Positions 15,620-21,919 of a DNA stretch of 22,411 bases are shown piece by piece; position 1 is the stretch's first letter; each line of letters opens with the position of its first letter. Position numbers and translations under genes: made by a program. The DNA lies in IMG/VR virus record IMGVR_UViG_3300018080_000628, positions 1 through 22,411 of that record; one strand, 5' to 3'. Source of the DNA: a virus. Below the pieces are notes generated by a model, which saw only the letters and a list, made by a program, of their open reading frames with translations, did not search any database and was not told the origin of the DNA.

Positions 15620-16204
15620 TTATATGTGGACATGCTCGATCGGGACATTGAGCTCGTTAGCGATCTCGATCTCTCGCCTGATCCCGTCCGATTTTTCCCA
15701 GCCCGGTATCTGGGCGATCGACAGGACTGTAGACTTTCCGATCATGAGCCTGTCATATCGCTCGTAAAAATCAAAGCCGTGAGGGAGACCGCCCCGGACA
15801 GCGATCGGGTAAGTGTGAGCGATCGGAGAAAAGACCATTTTCCCGGCGGCGAAAATCCCAGCGGCCACATGACAGACAGCCTCGAATCTGGACTCCATGA
15901 CAGCCGGGTCATCATGGGAGAGCGGCGAGGCCAGATAGATGAGCTCATCTGGATTCTCCCCTCGATCGTGAGCCAGCCAGCCCTGAGCCCAGCTGATATG
16001 TCGATCTTTCTCCATGGGTGAGAGCTTACCGTAGATCGGCGGCATCTGGTAATAGACCTCAGCCCGGCGATCCTTATCGGCGATCTCCCGGACTTTGTAT
16101 CCCTCGACAGCGATCCCCAGCGTGTCTTTATGAAAATCGGCGATCGCATCCCGGAGCCTCTTAGCCTGATTCATGGTCTTACATTTCGCTATCAATTGAG
16201 CCAT
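15620..16204 (-). CDS. DUF1937 (nucleoside deoxyribosyltransferase-like) protein with N-terminal extension
   Basis: The product has 194 residues. Residues 87-194 match DUF1937: LIYLASPLSHDDPAVMESRF, AAGIFAAGKMVFSPIAHTYPIA, GLPHGFDFYERYDRLMIGK, VLSIAQIPGWEKSDGIRREIEIA. This family is related to nucleoside 2-deoxyribosyltransferases and presumably acts on nucleotides or their modification; activity is inferred. Residues 1-86 are an extra helical, basic domain I do not recognise. ATG 16204 has GAGGGG 8 bases upstream and overlaps the previous gene by 26 bases. It is the last gene of the operon driven from 17533. Confidence 0.8.
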   Translation of the reverse strand: MAQLIAKCKTMNQAKRLRDAIADFHKDTLGIAVEGYKVREIADKDRRAEVYYQMPPIYGKLSPMEKDRHISWAQGWLAHDRGENPDELIYLASPLSHDDPAVMESRFEAVCHVAAGIFAAGKMVFSPIAHTYPIAVRGGLPHGFDFYERYDRLMIGKSTVLSIAQIPGWEKSDGIRREIEIANELNVPIEHVHI

Positions 16205-16865
16205 TGTCGCCCCCCTCAGCGTGATTGATATCTCTCTCCACAGCCTCGATCTCAGGCCCCAGAAAAGCGGTCAAGTCCCTGACCTCTCCCTCGATCCCGG
16301 TCATATACTCATGGATCGCCCGGAGTCGGCCCAGTAGCTCTTTATCTCGATCGAGAGCCCCGGCTGTGACGATCTCTTTCATGATGTGGGCTCCATGGGC
16401 GGCCCCGGCTTTCCAGCTGGCTGTCCGATCCTTGACCATGGCGAGCTCGTAGTCTGAGCATTTCCCGGAGACCATGACCTTATTATCGGTCGTCCCCCGG
16501 AGCTCAGCTGGCTCGATCAGGATATCGACAGCTGGATTATTTGTCGGGGCTGACTGGGCGAGTAAGTCAGCGAGGGCCTGACAGCTCTCTGGAGCCCCTC
16601 TGAAAATTTCCTCATAGCGATCGGCCCGGCCTGAGTTGACCGCTGAGCTGAGGATCGAGTTTTTCCTGAGCTCGTCCGGTGTCATCCCGTCCTGATAGTC
16701 GTCAATGAAATAATGCTCAGCCTCGATCGGGAGAGCGAGCTCTTTATATTGCGACTCCCAGTCATCATCAGAGATAATCTGGCCTCTCCAGATATGAGCT
16801 GTGACCCCGTTATGGATCGGACAGTCACAGTCATGGTCTGGCTTTAAAATTTGTTCGTGGATCAT
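16179..16865 (-). CDS. Unrecognised 228-residue protein
   Basis: It begins MIHEQILKPDHDCDCPIHNG; the Cys/His cluster DHDCDCPIH may bind metal. The middle and C-terminal parts are helical, with few aromatics after residue 60, ending in an acidic tail (HAEGGDNGSIDSEM). A strong AGGGAGA ribosome site lies 6 bases before the ATG and abuts a GC-rich hairpin. It overlaps the DUF1937 gene by 26 bases. Third gene of the operon. No function can be given. Confidence 0.8.
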   Translation of the reverse strand: MIHEQILKPDHDCDCPIHNGVTAHIWRGQIISDDDWESQYKELALPIEAEHYFIDDYQDGMTPDELRKNSILSSAVNSGRADRYEEIFRGAPESCQALADLLAQSAPTNNPAVDILIEPAELRGTTDNKVMVSGKCSDYELAMVKDRTASWKAGAAHGAHIMKEIVTAGALDRDKELLGRLRAIHEYMTGIEGEVRDLTAFLGPEIEAVERDINHAEGGDNGSIDSEM

Positions 16866-16878
16866 TTTCTGTCTCCCT

Positions 16879-16910
16879 GAGGGAGCCCGGCCATGGAGAC
16901 CGGGCCCCTC
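16879..16910 (-). other. Strong hairpin next to a ribosome site
   Basis: GAGGG plus GCCCGG pair with CCGGGC plus CCCTC, 11 pairs with one bulged base and a 9-base loop. It fills the gap between the genes at 16919 and 16865 and ends next to the AGGGAGA ribosome site on the minus-strand mRNA. There is no U-run. It is likely an mRNA stability or translation control element, or a weak terminator. Confidence 0.6.
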
Positions 16911-16918
16911 GATTTTGA

Positions 16919-17191
16919 TTATTTAATTTTCCCTCTGGCGATCAGAAATCCGATGATCGCCCCCTTGATTAACATCCCCCGCTCTCTCGTCCCGGACTCA
17001 GTCTTGACCTCATCGGCTGTCGAGAGTATGAGCTCCCAGACATCCCAGCCCCAGTTCGCCTCGATATAGGCGAGATGGCGAGCGATGAGATCACAGAATC
17101 CGTTATACTGCATTGACTCAAGTAAGTCACAAGCTGACCTCAAGTCTGGCCTGTGCTTTCTTACCTTGTGTCGGATACCTTTGATTTTCAT
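16919..17191 (-). CDS. Unrecognised 90-residue basic helical protein
   Basis: It begins MKIKGIRHKVRKHRPDLRSA, a strongly basic N-terminus that may bind nucleic acid. Helical segments follow (LLESMQYNGFCDLIARHLAYIE), and the end is hydrophobic and basic (LIKGAIIGFLIARGKIK). A GGGAGAT ribosome site lies 7 bases before the ATG. Second gene of the operon after the zinc-ribbon gene. No family recognised. Confidence 0.8.
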   Translation of the reverse strand: MKIKGIRHKVRKHRPDLRSACDLLESMQYNGFCDLIARHLAYIEANWGWDVWELILSTADEVKTESGTRERGMLIKGAIIGFLIARGKIK

Positions 17192-17229
17192 ATCGCTGAT
17201 CTCCCTGTAGGATTTATGATCGAAAATGG

Positions 17230-17258
17230 GCCGGGGATTTTTTATCCAGCTCCCCGGC
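17230..17258 (-). other. Perfect 8-pair hairpin between two genes
   Basis: GCCGGGGA and TCCCCGGC separated by a 13-base A-rich loop (minus strand). It follows the zinc-ribbon gene stop by about 17 bases. The following sequence CCATTTTCG is a weak U-run, so it may be a partial terminator that lowers expression of downstream genes. Confidence 0.6.
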
Positions 17259-17275
17259 GGCTGAGTCTCGATTTC

Positions 17276-17470
17276 TTAGTAGCTATTAACCTCGACAATA
17301 TTCCCGGCGACCTCGCCACAGTGAGGACAGTACAGATTCCGATCCTCAGGATCGTCAGGATTTTCTTTGAGGTCTTTCGGCTGGGTCGGGGCCTGACACT
17401 CCCAGCATACCAGCGTCTCAAGTCCCTCATGGTAGTCTAAATGATGCTGTGGATAGTGAGTAGTTTTCAT
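17276..17470 (-). CDS. Small zinc-ribbon protein
   Basis: The product has 64 residues from MKTTHYPQHHLDYH. The frame extends to 17533 but would then cover the promoter; ATG 17470 has a GGGAGAT ribosome site and is preferred. Two Cys pairs, CWEC and CPHC, lie about 25 residues apart, a typical zinc ribbon, preceded by a His-rich start. Such small proteins bind nucleic acid or act as adaptors. As the first gene after an operator-like promoter, it could be a regulator, but this is inference. Confidence 0.8.
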   Translation of the reverse strand: MKTTHYPQHHLDYHEGLETLVCWECQAPTQPKDLKENPDDPEDRNLYCPHCGEVAGNIVEVNSY

Positions 17471-17504
17471 GATCTGATCTCCCTGAGATTTATTAACTGC
17501 CCTG

Positions 17505-17533
17505 AATTTAGCACAGCCTGACTTGATTGTCAA
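17505..17533 (-). promoter_or_regulatory. Sigma70-like promoter of the zinc-ribbon operon
   Basis: Perfect -35 TTGACA (17528-17533), spacer of exactly 17, and -10 TAAATT (17505-17510, 4 of 6). The start of transcription would be near 17498, about 28 bases before the ATG. It follows the terminator at 17577-17614, so it opens a new unit running to 15567. Confidence 0.8.
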
Positions 17534-17536
17534 GTC
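17520..17536. promoter_or_regulatory. Operator candidate overlapping the -35 box
   Basis: Perfect inverted repeat GACTTGA, 3 bases, TCAAGTC, with six further pairs outside it (one bulged base, one G-T). It covers the -35 TTGACA, so a bound protein would exclude RNA polymerase. This is a typical repressor site; the repressor is not in the window. Confidence 0.65.
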
Positions 17537-17576
17537 CAGACTGACGCTTATCCCACTTTTTTTGAAAAAACTCGAT

Positions 17577-17614
17577 TAAAAAATCCCGCCTGAGCTCAGT
17601 TATCAAGCGGGATT
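17577..17614 (-). terminator. Rho-independent terminator after the ASCH-fusion gene
   Basis: AATCCCGC and GCGGGATT form an 8-pair stem, with TTTTTTAATC on the minus strand (the last stem bases join the U-run). It lies 32 bases after the stop at 17646 and ends the HNH to ASCH operon. A second copy of CGGGAT just upstream (17616-17621) could form an alternative pairing. Confidence 0.88.
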
Positions 17615-17645
17615 GCGGGATTTCCATCATCCGTGTAATGGAAAA

Positions 17646-18233
17646 CTATTTTTTCTCTGTGTCGGATTTAGCCTTTTTATCGCCCCCTTTCGCTTTTTTC
17701 TTAGTCCCCGTTCCAGTCCCGGTCTCGCCCGGATGATACTTTTTCCTCATCTTGGTCAGCTCTGTCGCTGTGACCCCGTCCGGGTAATTGTCGAGAGCCC
17801 AGATGAGTTTTTCCTCGACCAGTTTCGCTGACTGGATGAGAGCTCCAATCAGACCAGCCTGATGATCGAGAGCCTTATCACATCTCTTTTCAAGACCCGC
17901 CGACTCGATGATGGCATAAGCCGGGGCCCCGAATTTCTTGATCTCTGATCTCAGACTGACCGTCTCTGTCGAGAGCTCTGAGGCCATCTCAGCGAGCTCC
18001 CGGAGTCGATCGATCTGATTCGTTTTTGTGACAAGGCCATTTTTCCAGTCCTTGATCGCCTGAGCTCGATCCTTAGCGGCCTGTTTGTCAGCCTCTTTTT
18101 TCTCATGCTCAGCGACCTCTGGTAATTTCGGGTTATCCTCCGATCCCGTCTCCGGGTCGGGCTGGACTCCCAAAACCTCGCCAGTCTCCGGGTCTACTTT
18201 CCCGGCTGGCTTTGTTGCTTTTTTGACAGCCAT
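17646..18233 (-). CDS. Internal start: separate Lys-rich protein inside the ASCH frame
   Basis: ATG 18233 is preceded by CAGGGAGACACCTT, with GGGAGA 7-8 bases from the start, the same form of site used by true starts here (17191, 17470, 20053). It would give 195 residues. Upstream codons DPDILNQFTGRHL read through this ribosome site, which looks like former non-coding leader. A TAA exists in another frame just upstream (ACTAAATC). So either the fusion arose by loss of a stop, or two products are made from one frame. Confidence 0.6.
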   Translation of the reverse strand: MAVKKATKPAGKVDPETGEVLGVQPDPETGSEDNPKLPEVAEHEKKEADKQAAKDRAQAIKDWKNGLVTKTNQIDRLRELAEMASELSTETVSLRSEIKKFGAPAYAIIESAGLEKRCDKALDHQAGLIGALIQSAKLVEEKLIWALDNYPDGVTATELTKMRKKYHPGETGTGTGTKKKAKGGDKKAKSDTEKK

Positions 18234-18641
18234 AAGGTGTCTCCCTGTGAATTGATTTAGTATGTCAGGATCGGCTTGACTCGCCTCTCTCATTGACTCG
18301 ATGATATCTCGATACGGTTTCGGATCGGGCCAGACCATCTCAAAGTCGATGACCCAGACCAGAGCGTATCCGTCCCACTGGCCGTATATTCTCCGGTAGA
18401 CCTCTTTATAATCCTCGATGGTGTCATAGCCCTCAGCGTTAGCGTCAGCCTCTGTGATCTTATCCAGTCGCTCTTGTCGGACAGCGAGGATTTTCAGATC
18501 GGCGAATCGATCATCCCGCCTAAATCCGGTCTTGGCCTGATGGATCGATCCGACTTTCCAGCGTTTCTTTCCCTGTCGGCGAGTCTGGGTCTTGAGGCCA
18601 TACAGGATCGGCTCTCGATGCTCTGTCTTGAAAAGTAACAT
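17646..18641 (-). CDS. ASCH-like domain fused in frame to a Lys-rich helical protein
   Basis: The product has 331 residues. Residues 1-105 resemble ASCH/YqfB-like RNA-binding domains: LLFKTEHREPILYGLKTQTRR, a basic patch, KVGSIHQAKTG and the end strand YALVWVIDFEMV. Residues 137-331 (from MAVKKATKP) are a separate protein: a DPETG-rich linker, a Lys/Glu/Ala coiled region, a helical middle, and a Lys/Gly/Thr-rich tail (KKKAKGGDKKAKSDTEKK) likely to bind nucleic acid. M137 (18233) has a strong ribosome site of its own, so the second part may also be made alone. The start overlaps the upstream stop (TGATG). Confidence 0.75.
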   Translation of the reverse strand: MLLFKTEHREPILYGLKTQTRRQGKKRWKVGSIHQAKTGFRRDDRFADLKILAVRQERLDKITEADANAEGYDTIEDYKEVYRRIYGQWDGYALVWVIDFEMVWPDPKPYRDIIESMREASQADPDILNQFTGRHLMAVKKATKPAGKVDPETGEVLGVQPDPETGSEDNPKLPEVAEHEKKEADKQAAKDRAQAIKDWKNGLVTKTNQIDRLRELAEMASELSTETVSLRSEIKKFGAPAYAIIESAGLEKRCDKALDHQAGLIGALIQSAKLVEEKLIWALDNYPDGVTATELTKMRKKYHPGETGTGTGTKKKAKGGDKKAKSDTEKK

Positions 18642-18955
18642 CAGCCCCGGCCCTCGCCCTTTTTCTTATCCCCTGTCAGGACTTTTTTCTGGAGATCAGC
18701 GATGATCCTCTGATCCTCGATCGCCTTAGCCTTAAATTTATTGAGTATCCCGGCGAGCTCATCCAGTCGATCGAGAGCGTCAGCCCGGCCATCGTAAGCG
18801 GCATTTCTAAACTCAGTCGGATGTATGAGCGGCCCCAGAGCCTGAGAGGCGGCGATCCTCGCCCGGTATCCGTCAAGGTCAAGCTGTCCGACCAGTCCCT
18901 CTAATAATCTGATCTGATGTGTGGTCGTCTCAAATTGCTCATCTGTCATCGCCAT
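18641..18955 (-). CDS. Small helical protein, function unknown
   Basis: The product has 104 residues from MAMTDEQFETTTHQIR. The frame extends to 19123, but GGAGAG lies 5 bases before ATG 18955, which overlaps the DUF5131 gene by 17 bases, so the short form is preferred. It is almost all helix with heptad-like Leu/Ile spacing (IRLLEGLVGQLDLDGYRARI, DALDRLDELAGILNKF), probably a dimeric coiled coil. Its end is basic. Its stop overlaps the next ATG. No family recognised. Confidence 0.75.
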   Translation of the reverse strand: MAMTDEQFETTTHQIRLLEGLVGQLDLDGYRARIAASQALGPLIHPTEFRNAAYDGRADALDRLDELAGILNKFKAKAIEDQRIIADLQKKVLTGDKKKGEGRG

Positions 18956-19673
18956 GATTTCTCTCCGGTAGCTGATCCCAGACCCGGCCATCGAGGATCG
19001 GCATTTTCTCTGTTGAATTTTGCTTATAGAAAAATGGGACGCTAAACATCTCACACTGGAATTGAGCCGACCGGGCCCAGCTCTCGTCAAAGTCCCTCGC
19101 CCCCTGTCCAGACTCAGCTCCACAGATCAGCCAGTGGATTTTATCTGTCTCGATGAAAGGGCGAAAATTAATATCCTCAAGGGCTGGCTCGTAACTGATA
19201 AACCGGACAGCCGCCAGAGTCTTGAGTAGAAATGGGATGTCCCGGTCAGCGTCAGCCTGTGTCGAGACTGAGACCCCAGCCCAGATGTTAGGTAGATGTT
19301 TTCCCAGATTGAGCTGAGGATCGCTGAGGATATTTTTCATCCTCTCCGGTCGCTTAGTCAGTATCTGGAATACATGCTGGGGACACTTATAGATCGTCTC
19401 CATGACCTGATCTATCCAGTCGAGCTTAACGTCCTCATGAAAGAGATCGCCCATGGAGCAAACAAAAATCATCGAGGGCTTTCTCCATGAGAGCGGCTGG
19501 GTGATTTTATCCCGGTGAAATGTGACCCTGAAAGGATCGTCAGCCGGGTAGCCATATCGCCCCCGGAGCCGCTTTGACATTTTCTCAGCGTAACAATTTT
19601 TACAGCCCTGAGCGATCTTAGTACAGCCAGTGATCGGATTCCATGTCCGACCCGTCCACTCGATTTTAGTCAT
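18939..19673 (-). CDS. Phage Gp37/Gp68 family protein (DUF5131, radical-SAM-like)
   Basis: The product has 244 residues. The family start is clear: IEWTGRTWNPITGCTKIAQG, then CKNCYAE, giving Cys 17, 24 and 27 (CX6CX2C), which may hold an iron-sulfur cluster. Other family phrases are FVCSMGDLFHEDV, FQILTKRPERM, WAGVSVSTQADAD, ICGAESGQGARDFDESWAR and FFYKQ. The family is widespread in phages; its reaction is not established to my knowledge. It is translationally coupled to the HNH gene (ATGA). Full length, no missing motif. Confidence 0.9.
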   Translation of the reverse strand: MTKIEWTGRTWNPITGCTKIAQGCKNCYAEKMSKRLRGRYGYPADDPFRVTFHRDKITQPLSWRKPSMIFVCSMGDLFHEDVKLDWIDQVMETIYKCPQHVFQILTKRPERMKNILSDPQLNLGKHLPNIWAGVSVSTQADADRDIPFLLKTLAAVRFISYEPALEDINFRPFIETDKIHWLICGAESGQGARDFDESWARSAQFQCEMFSVPFFYKQNSTEKMPILDGRVWDQLPERNHGDDR

Positions 19674-20053
19674 GTGTATCGACCTCTCTCGTCTCTGGCC
19701 CGGCCCTCGAAAACTCCAGCCTCGACAGCCCGGCGAAAATTCTCAGCTGAGGGGACGGCCTGTAAATTACTGATCCGATTGTTAGTCTTATCCATGTCCA
19801 GATGATCGATCTCCAGCTCGCCGAAAAGAGGTAGACCATGCTCAGCGAGCCATACAGCCCGGTGATTCATAAAGACGATCCTCTCCCCGGCGACCTTGAT
19901 CTCAGATCGGACATAGCCTTTCCCGGTCACTGTCCCCAGCGGTCGGTCTCGATCTCTCCGGGTAGAAAAGACCCGGCCTGTCTTAGTACAGACCCGGATT
20001 AATTTCTTACTGATGAGCTCGATGACTTTCCTGTCCTGAGTCTCTTGTATCAT
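19670..20053 (-). CDS. HNH endonuclease (homing type)
   Basis: The product has 127 residues. The HNH core is MNHRAVWLAEHG, then LEIDHLDMDKTNNRISNLQAV and ENFRRA: the first His, the IDH motif and the NN/NL motif are all present. A short beta N-terminal region precedes it and a basic tail follows. This is the size of free-standing homing endonucleases common in phages. It is the first gene after a near-consensus promoter, with a GGGAGAT ribosome site. It may be a mobile gene, but its base composition does not differ obviously from its neighbours. Confidence 0.9.
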   Translation of the reverse strand: MIQETQDRKVIELISKKLIRVCTKTGRVFSTRRDRDRPLGTVTGKGYVRSEIKVAGERIVFMNHRAVWLAEHGLPLFGELEIDHLDMDKTNNRISNLQAVPSAENFRRAVEAGVFEGRARDERGRYT

Positions 20054-20074
20054 ATACGATCTCCCTGTGATCTG

Positions 20075-20103
20075 ATTATAAACTGACGATCCCGATCAGT
20101 CAA
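20075..20103 (-). promoter_or_regulatory. Near-consensus sigma70 promoter
   Basis: -35 TTGACT (20098-20103), 17-base spacer, perfect -10 TATAAT (20075-20080). It is the strongest promoter by sequence in the window and drives HNH, DUF5131 and the two following genes. A perfect 11-base palindrome GACTGTCAGTC lies just upstream (20109-20119), and ACTGA/TCAGT flank the spacer, so regulation is possible. Confidence 0.82.
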
Positions 20104-20113
20104 GCTGGGACTG

Positions 20114-20404
20114 TCAGTCATCGTCCGGGCCATTGTATCGCCAGCGATCGGCGGCCCATGGGTTAGTAAAATATTTCCAGCCGAAATAAGGCGGCTGATC
20201 TCTGGTCGGGATATCGAGAGTCCTCATGTAACACGACCATTTCTCCCTCTCAGAGCCCCCGTCATCCCCATAGCTGACAGAGCCAGACTCCAGAAATGGG
20301 GGCCAGAGCCGCCCTGAGGCTGTACAGACGGCGAAATCGATCGTCATATACAGACAGACCACGATCCCGATGATCGACAGAAACAGACAGCCTGAGCGGG
20401 TCAT
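20114..20404 (-). CDS. Small single-span membrane or exported protein next to the endolysin
   Basis: The product has 96 residues. Residues 5-27 (GCLFLSIIGIVVCLYMTIDF) form one membrane segment or uncleaved signal anchor. The rest is polar and aromatic (RLWPPFLESG, PPYFGWKYFTNPWAADRW) and would lie outside the membrane if N-in. Its ATG overlaps the endolysin stop (ATGA), so it is in the lysis unit and could be a holin-like or spanin-like protein. The long aromatic tail is unlike classic holins, so this role is tentative. Confidence 0.7.
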   Translation of the reverse strand: MTRSGCLFLSIIGIVVCLYMTIDFAVCTASGRLWPPFLESGSVSYGDDGGSEREKWSCYMRTLDIPTRDQPPYFGWKYFTNPWAADRWRYNGPDDD

Positions 20405-21171
20405 GATGTCGGCCTCTGAGCGAGCTTGAGTACCAAATCCCAGCCCTTGATCTCCCCGGCCTTAGACTCAAAGGTCTCGACCCCGACAGCGTCTGTCCAT
20501 GCTCCATGGGTGAGCGGCCCGGCGATCCCGTCCACAGCCAGCCCGGATTTTTTGACCCGGTTGAGTATCCTCTGGACGGCGGCGATCTGATCCACTGACC
20601 CGGTATAGACAAACAGATTTTCGTTATACCAGTCCTGTAGATCGAGCCAGTGATTATCGGTCTCCCAATGCTCGAAATATTTCCTCATGACCTTGAGATC
20701 GATATTAAGTCCCGGACACTGGGTCGGGGCGATCTCCCTGTGGCCCATGACGAGCGGCTGGGGATTGTCAGGATCGGGAGAGTCAGGATCATAGAGCTCG
20801 ATCCCCTTTTTCTCCCGGAGCCAGTTGACCAGTAGAGCGAGACTCATCGCCCTCGCATCGAGATTATTGTCGATGACTGTCTGGGAAAAATCCCCGATGA
20901 CCACGATAGCGATCGAGTCTGTGTTTTTCGGCTTGTGAGCGGCTGGGGTCTCGTTGACATTTCGCCCGGTCTCGATAAATCCCATGGGATAGTAAGTCCC
21001 GTTATGGATGATGAAATGGTATCCGATCTCGTTAAAGCCCCTCTGTCGATGCCAGCTGTCAATCAGCTCAGCGTATCCGAAAGAGCTCGCCGAGTGATGA
21101 ATCCCGATGTGTGTCCGATCTTTGACCGGGATCGGGATTTGTCCTGTGTTTCTGATGAGATGAAATTTCAT
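20401..21171 (-). CDS. Endolysin: N-acetylmuramoyl-L-alanine amidase with peptidoglycan-binding domain
   Basis: The product has 256 residues. Amidase_2/PGRP domain: zinc ligand His in HIGIHHSAS (H25 or H26), Tyr in IGYHFIIH (Y51), and GHREIAPTQCPG with H144, T150 and C152. This is the full zinc and catalytic set. A C-terminal peptidoglycan-binding-like repeat lies at 192-230 (VQRILNRV, VDGIAGPLTHGAW). It cleaves the bond between MurNAc and the peptide to lyse the host. No signal peptide, so export needs a holin. GAGAGGA lies 6 bases before the ATG. Confidence 0.93.
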   Translation of the reverse strand: MKFHLIRNTGQIPIPVKDRTHIGIHHSASSFGYAELIDSWHRQRGFNEIGYHFIIHNGTYYPMGFIETGRNVNETPAAHKPKNTDSIAIVVIGDFSQTVIDNNLDARAMSLALLVNWLREKKGIELYDPDSPDPDNPQPLVMGHREIAPTQCPGLNIDLKVMRKYFEHWETDNHWLDLQDWYNENLFVYTGSVDQIAAVQRILNRVKKSGLAVDGIAGPLTHGAWTDAVGVETFESKAGEIKGWDLVLKLAQRPTS

Positions 21172-21200
21172 GATGTGTCCTCTCAGTTTTTTTAATAAGT

Positions 21201-21224
21201 GGGCGGCCCCCTCAGAGACCGCCC
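21201..21224 (-). other. GC hairpin upstream of the endolysin gene
   Basis: GGGCGG and CCGCCC form a 6-pair stem with a 12-base loop, in the 101-base gap between DUF2190 and endolysin genes. On the minus strand it is followed by ACTTATT and then an A-run, not a U-run, so it is not a standard terminator. It may regulate endolysin expression. Confidence 0.5.
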
Positions 21225-21238
21225 GGCGAGAATCACGC

Positions 21239-21256
21239 TCACATTAAGCGTCTCCC
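21239..21256 (-). other. Strong ribosome site followed by a start-stop (ATG TGA)
   Basis: GGGAGA (21251-21256) lies 6 bases before an ATG (21242-21244) that is followed at once by TGA. Initiation here would make no peptide. It may hold ribosomes in the endolysin leader, or be the remnant of a lost small gene. Confidence 0.45.
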
Positions 21257-21272
21257 TCTATCCTTCCGACCC

Positions 21273-21605
21273 TCAAGCGAGCGACTGTATGAGACGGCAG
21301 TAAAATTTTCCGTCAGCGTCAGTCGATGATATGGCCCGTCCAAATGGGGCCGACCCTGATCCCGGATCATCGATGAGCCTGATGAGTTTGTTATCCTCAT
21401 CGATCAGGATCACGTCTCCGATCTCGACCCCGGCCAGCTCAAGCTCGAATACCCCCTCAAGCTGAAATGAGAGTGTCTCCCCTGAGCTGACGCTCAAGAG
21501 GGCGACCCCGTTAAAGCCATGGAGCCTGTACGGTCTCCCTGACTCATGGGATCGGTCAGCTGTAAGCGAGATGACCTCGCCCCGGCTGATGTAATTCTGT
21601 GCCAT
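21273..21605 (-). CDS. DUF2190 family protein (capsid decoration/cement-like)
   Basis: The product has 110 residues. It fits DUF2190: start MAQNYISRGEVISLTADRSH, then SGRPYRLHGFNGVALLSVSSGE, LEGVFELE, a GDVILIDEDNKL strand, and FGRAISSTDADGKFYCRLIQ. Members are small beta proteins usually found near the capsid gene and thought to decorate heads. Here it is far from the capsid, before the endolysin. GGGAGA lies 8 bases before the ATG, inside the end of the preceding gene. Confidence 0.8.
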   Translation of the reverse strand: MAQNYISRGEVISLTADRSHESGRPYRLHGFNGVALLSVSSGETLSFQLEGVFELELAGVEIGDVILIDEDNKLIRLIDDPGSGSAPFGRAISSTDADGKFYCRLIQSLA

Positions 21606-21607
21606 AG

Positions 21608-21919
21608 TCAGTCTCCCTCTGTGGCCTGTAGCTCAGCCACAAATTTGTTAATGGCGGCCTGACGATCCTCAGCCGCATAATAAATTTTATAAGCTCCCTC
21701 TTTAATGTAGCTGAGGGATGACTCGCTCCAGCGACTGACGATCGCCTTATTGACCATCCCGAAATATCCCGGTTCGTCATTAAGGATCGAGAGGCTCATA
21801 GCATACAGCGGGACGATCTGATCCCGTGTATTTTTCTCGTCCATGATGGCCTCGATTATCATCGCTGATGGTGACAGGGCGAGTCCCGGCCTGTCAGTTT
21901 TGTCTTTACCGTCTGTCAT
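21608..21919 (-). CDS. Unrecognised small helical protein
   Basis: The product has 103 residues. After a charged, disordered start (MTDGKDKTDRPG), it is helical (SAMIIEAIMDEKN, LYAMSLSILNDEPG, IVSRWSESSLSYIKEGAYKIYY, AAINKFVAELQ). Its ATG overlaps the RuvC-like gene stop (ATGA), and GGAG lies 9 bases upstream. No family recognised. Confidence 0.8.
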   Translation of the reverse strand: MTDGKDKTDRPGLALSPSAMIIEAIMDEKNTRDQIVPLYAMSLSILNDEPGYFGMVNKAIVSRWSESSLSYIKEGAYKIYYAAEDRQAAINKFVAELQATEGD

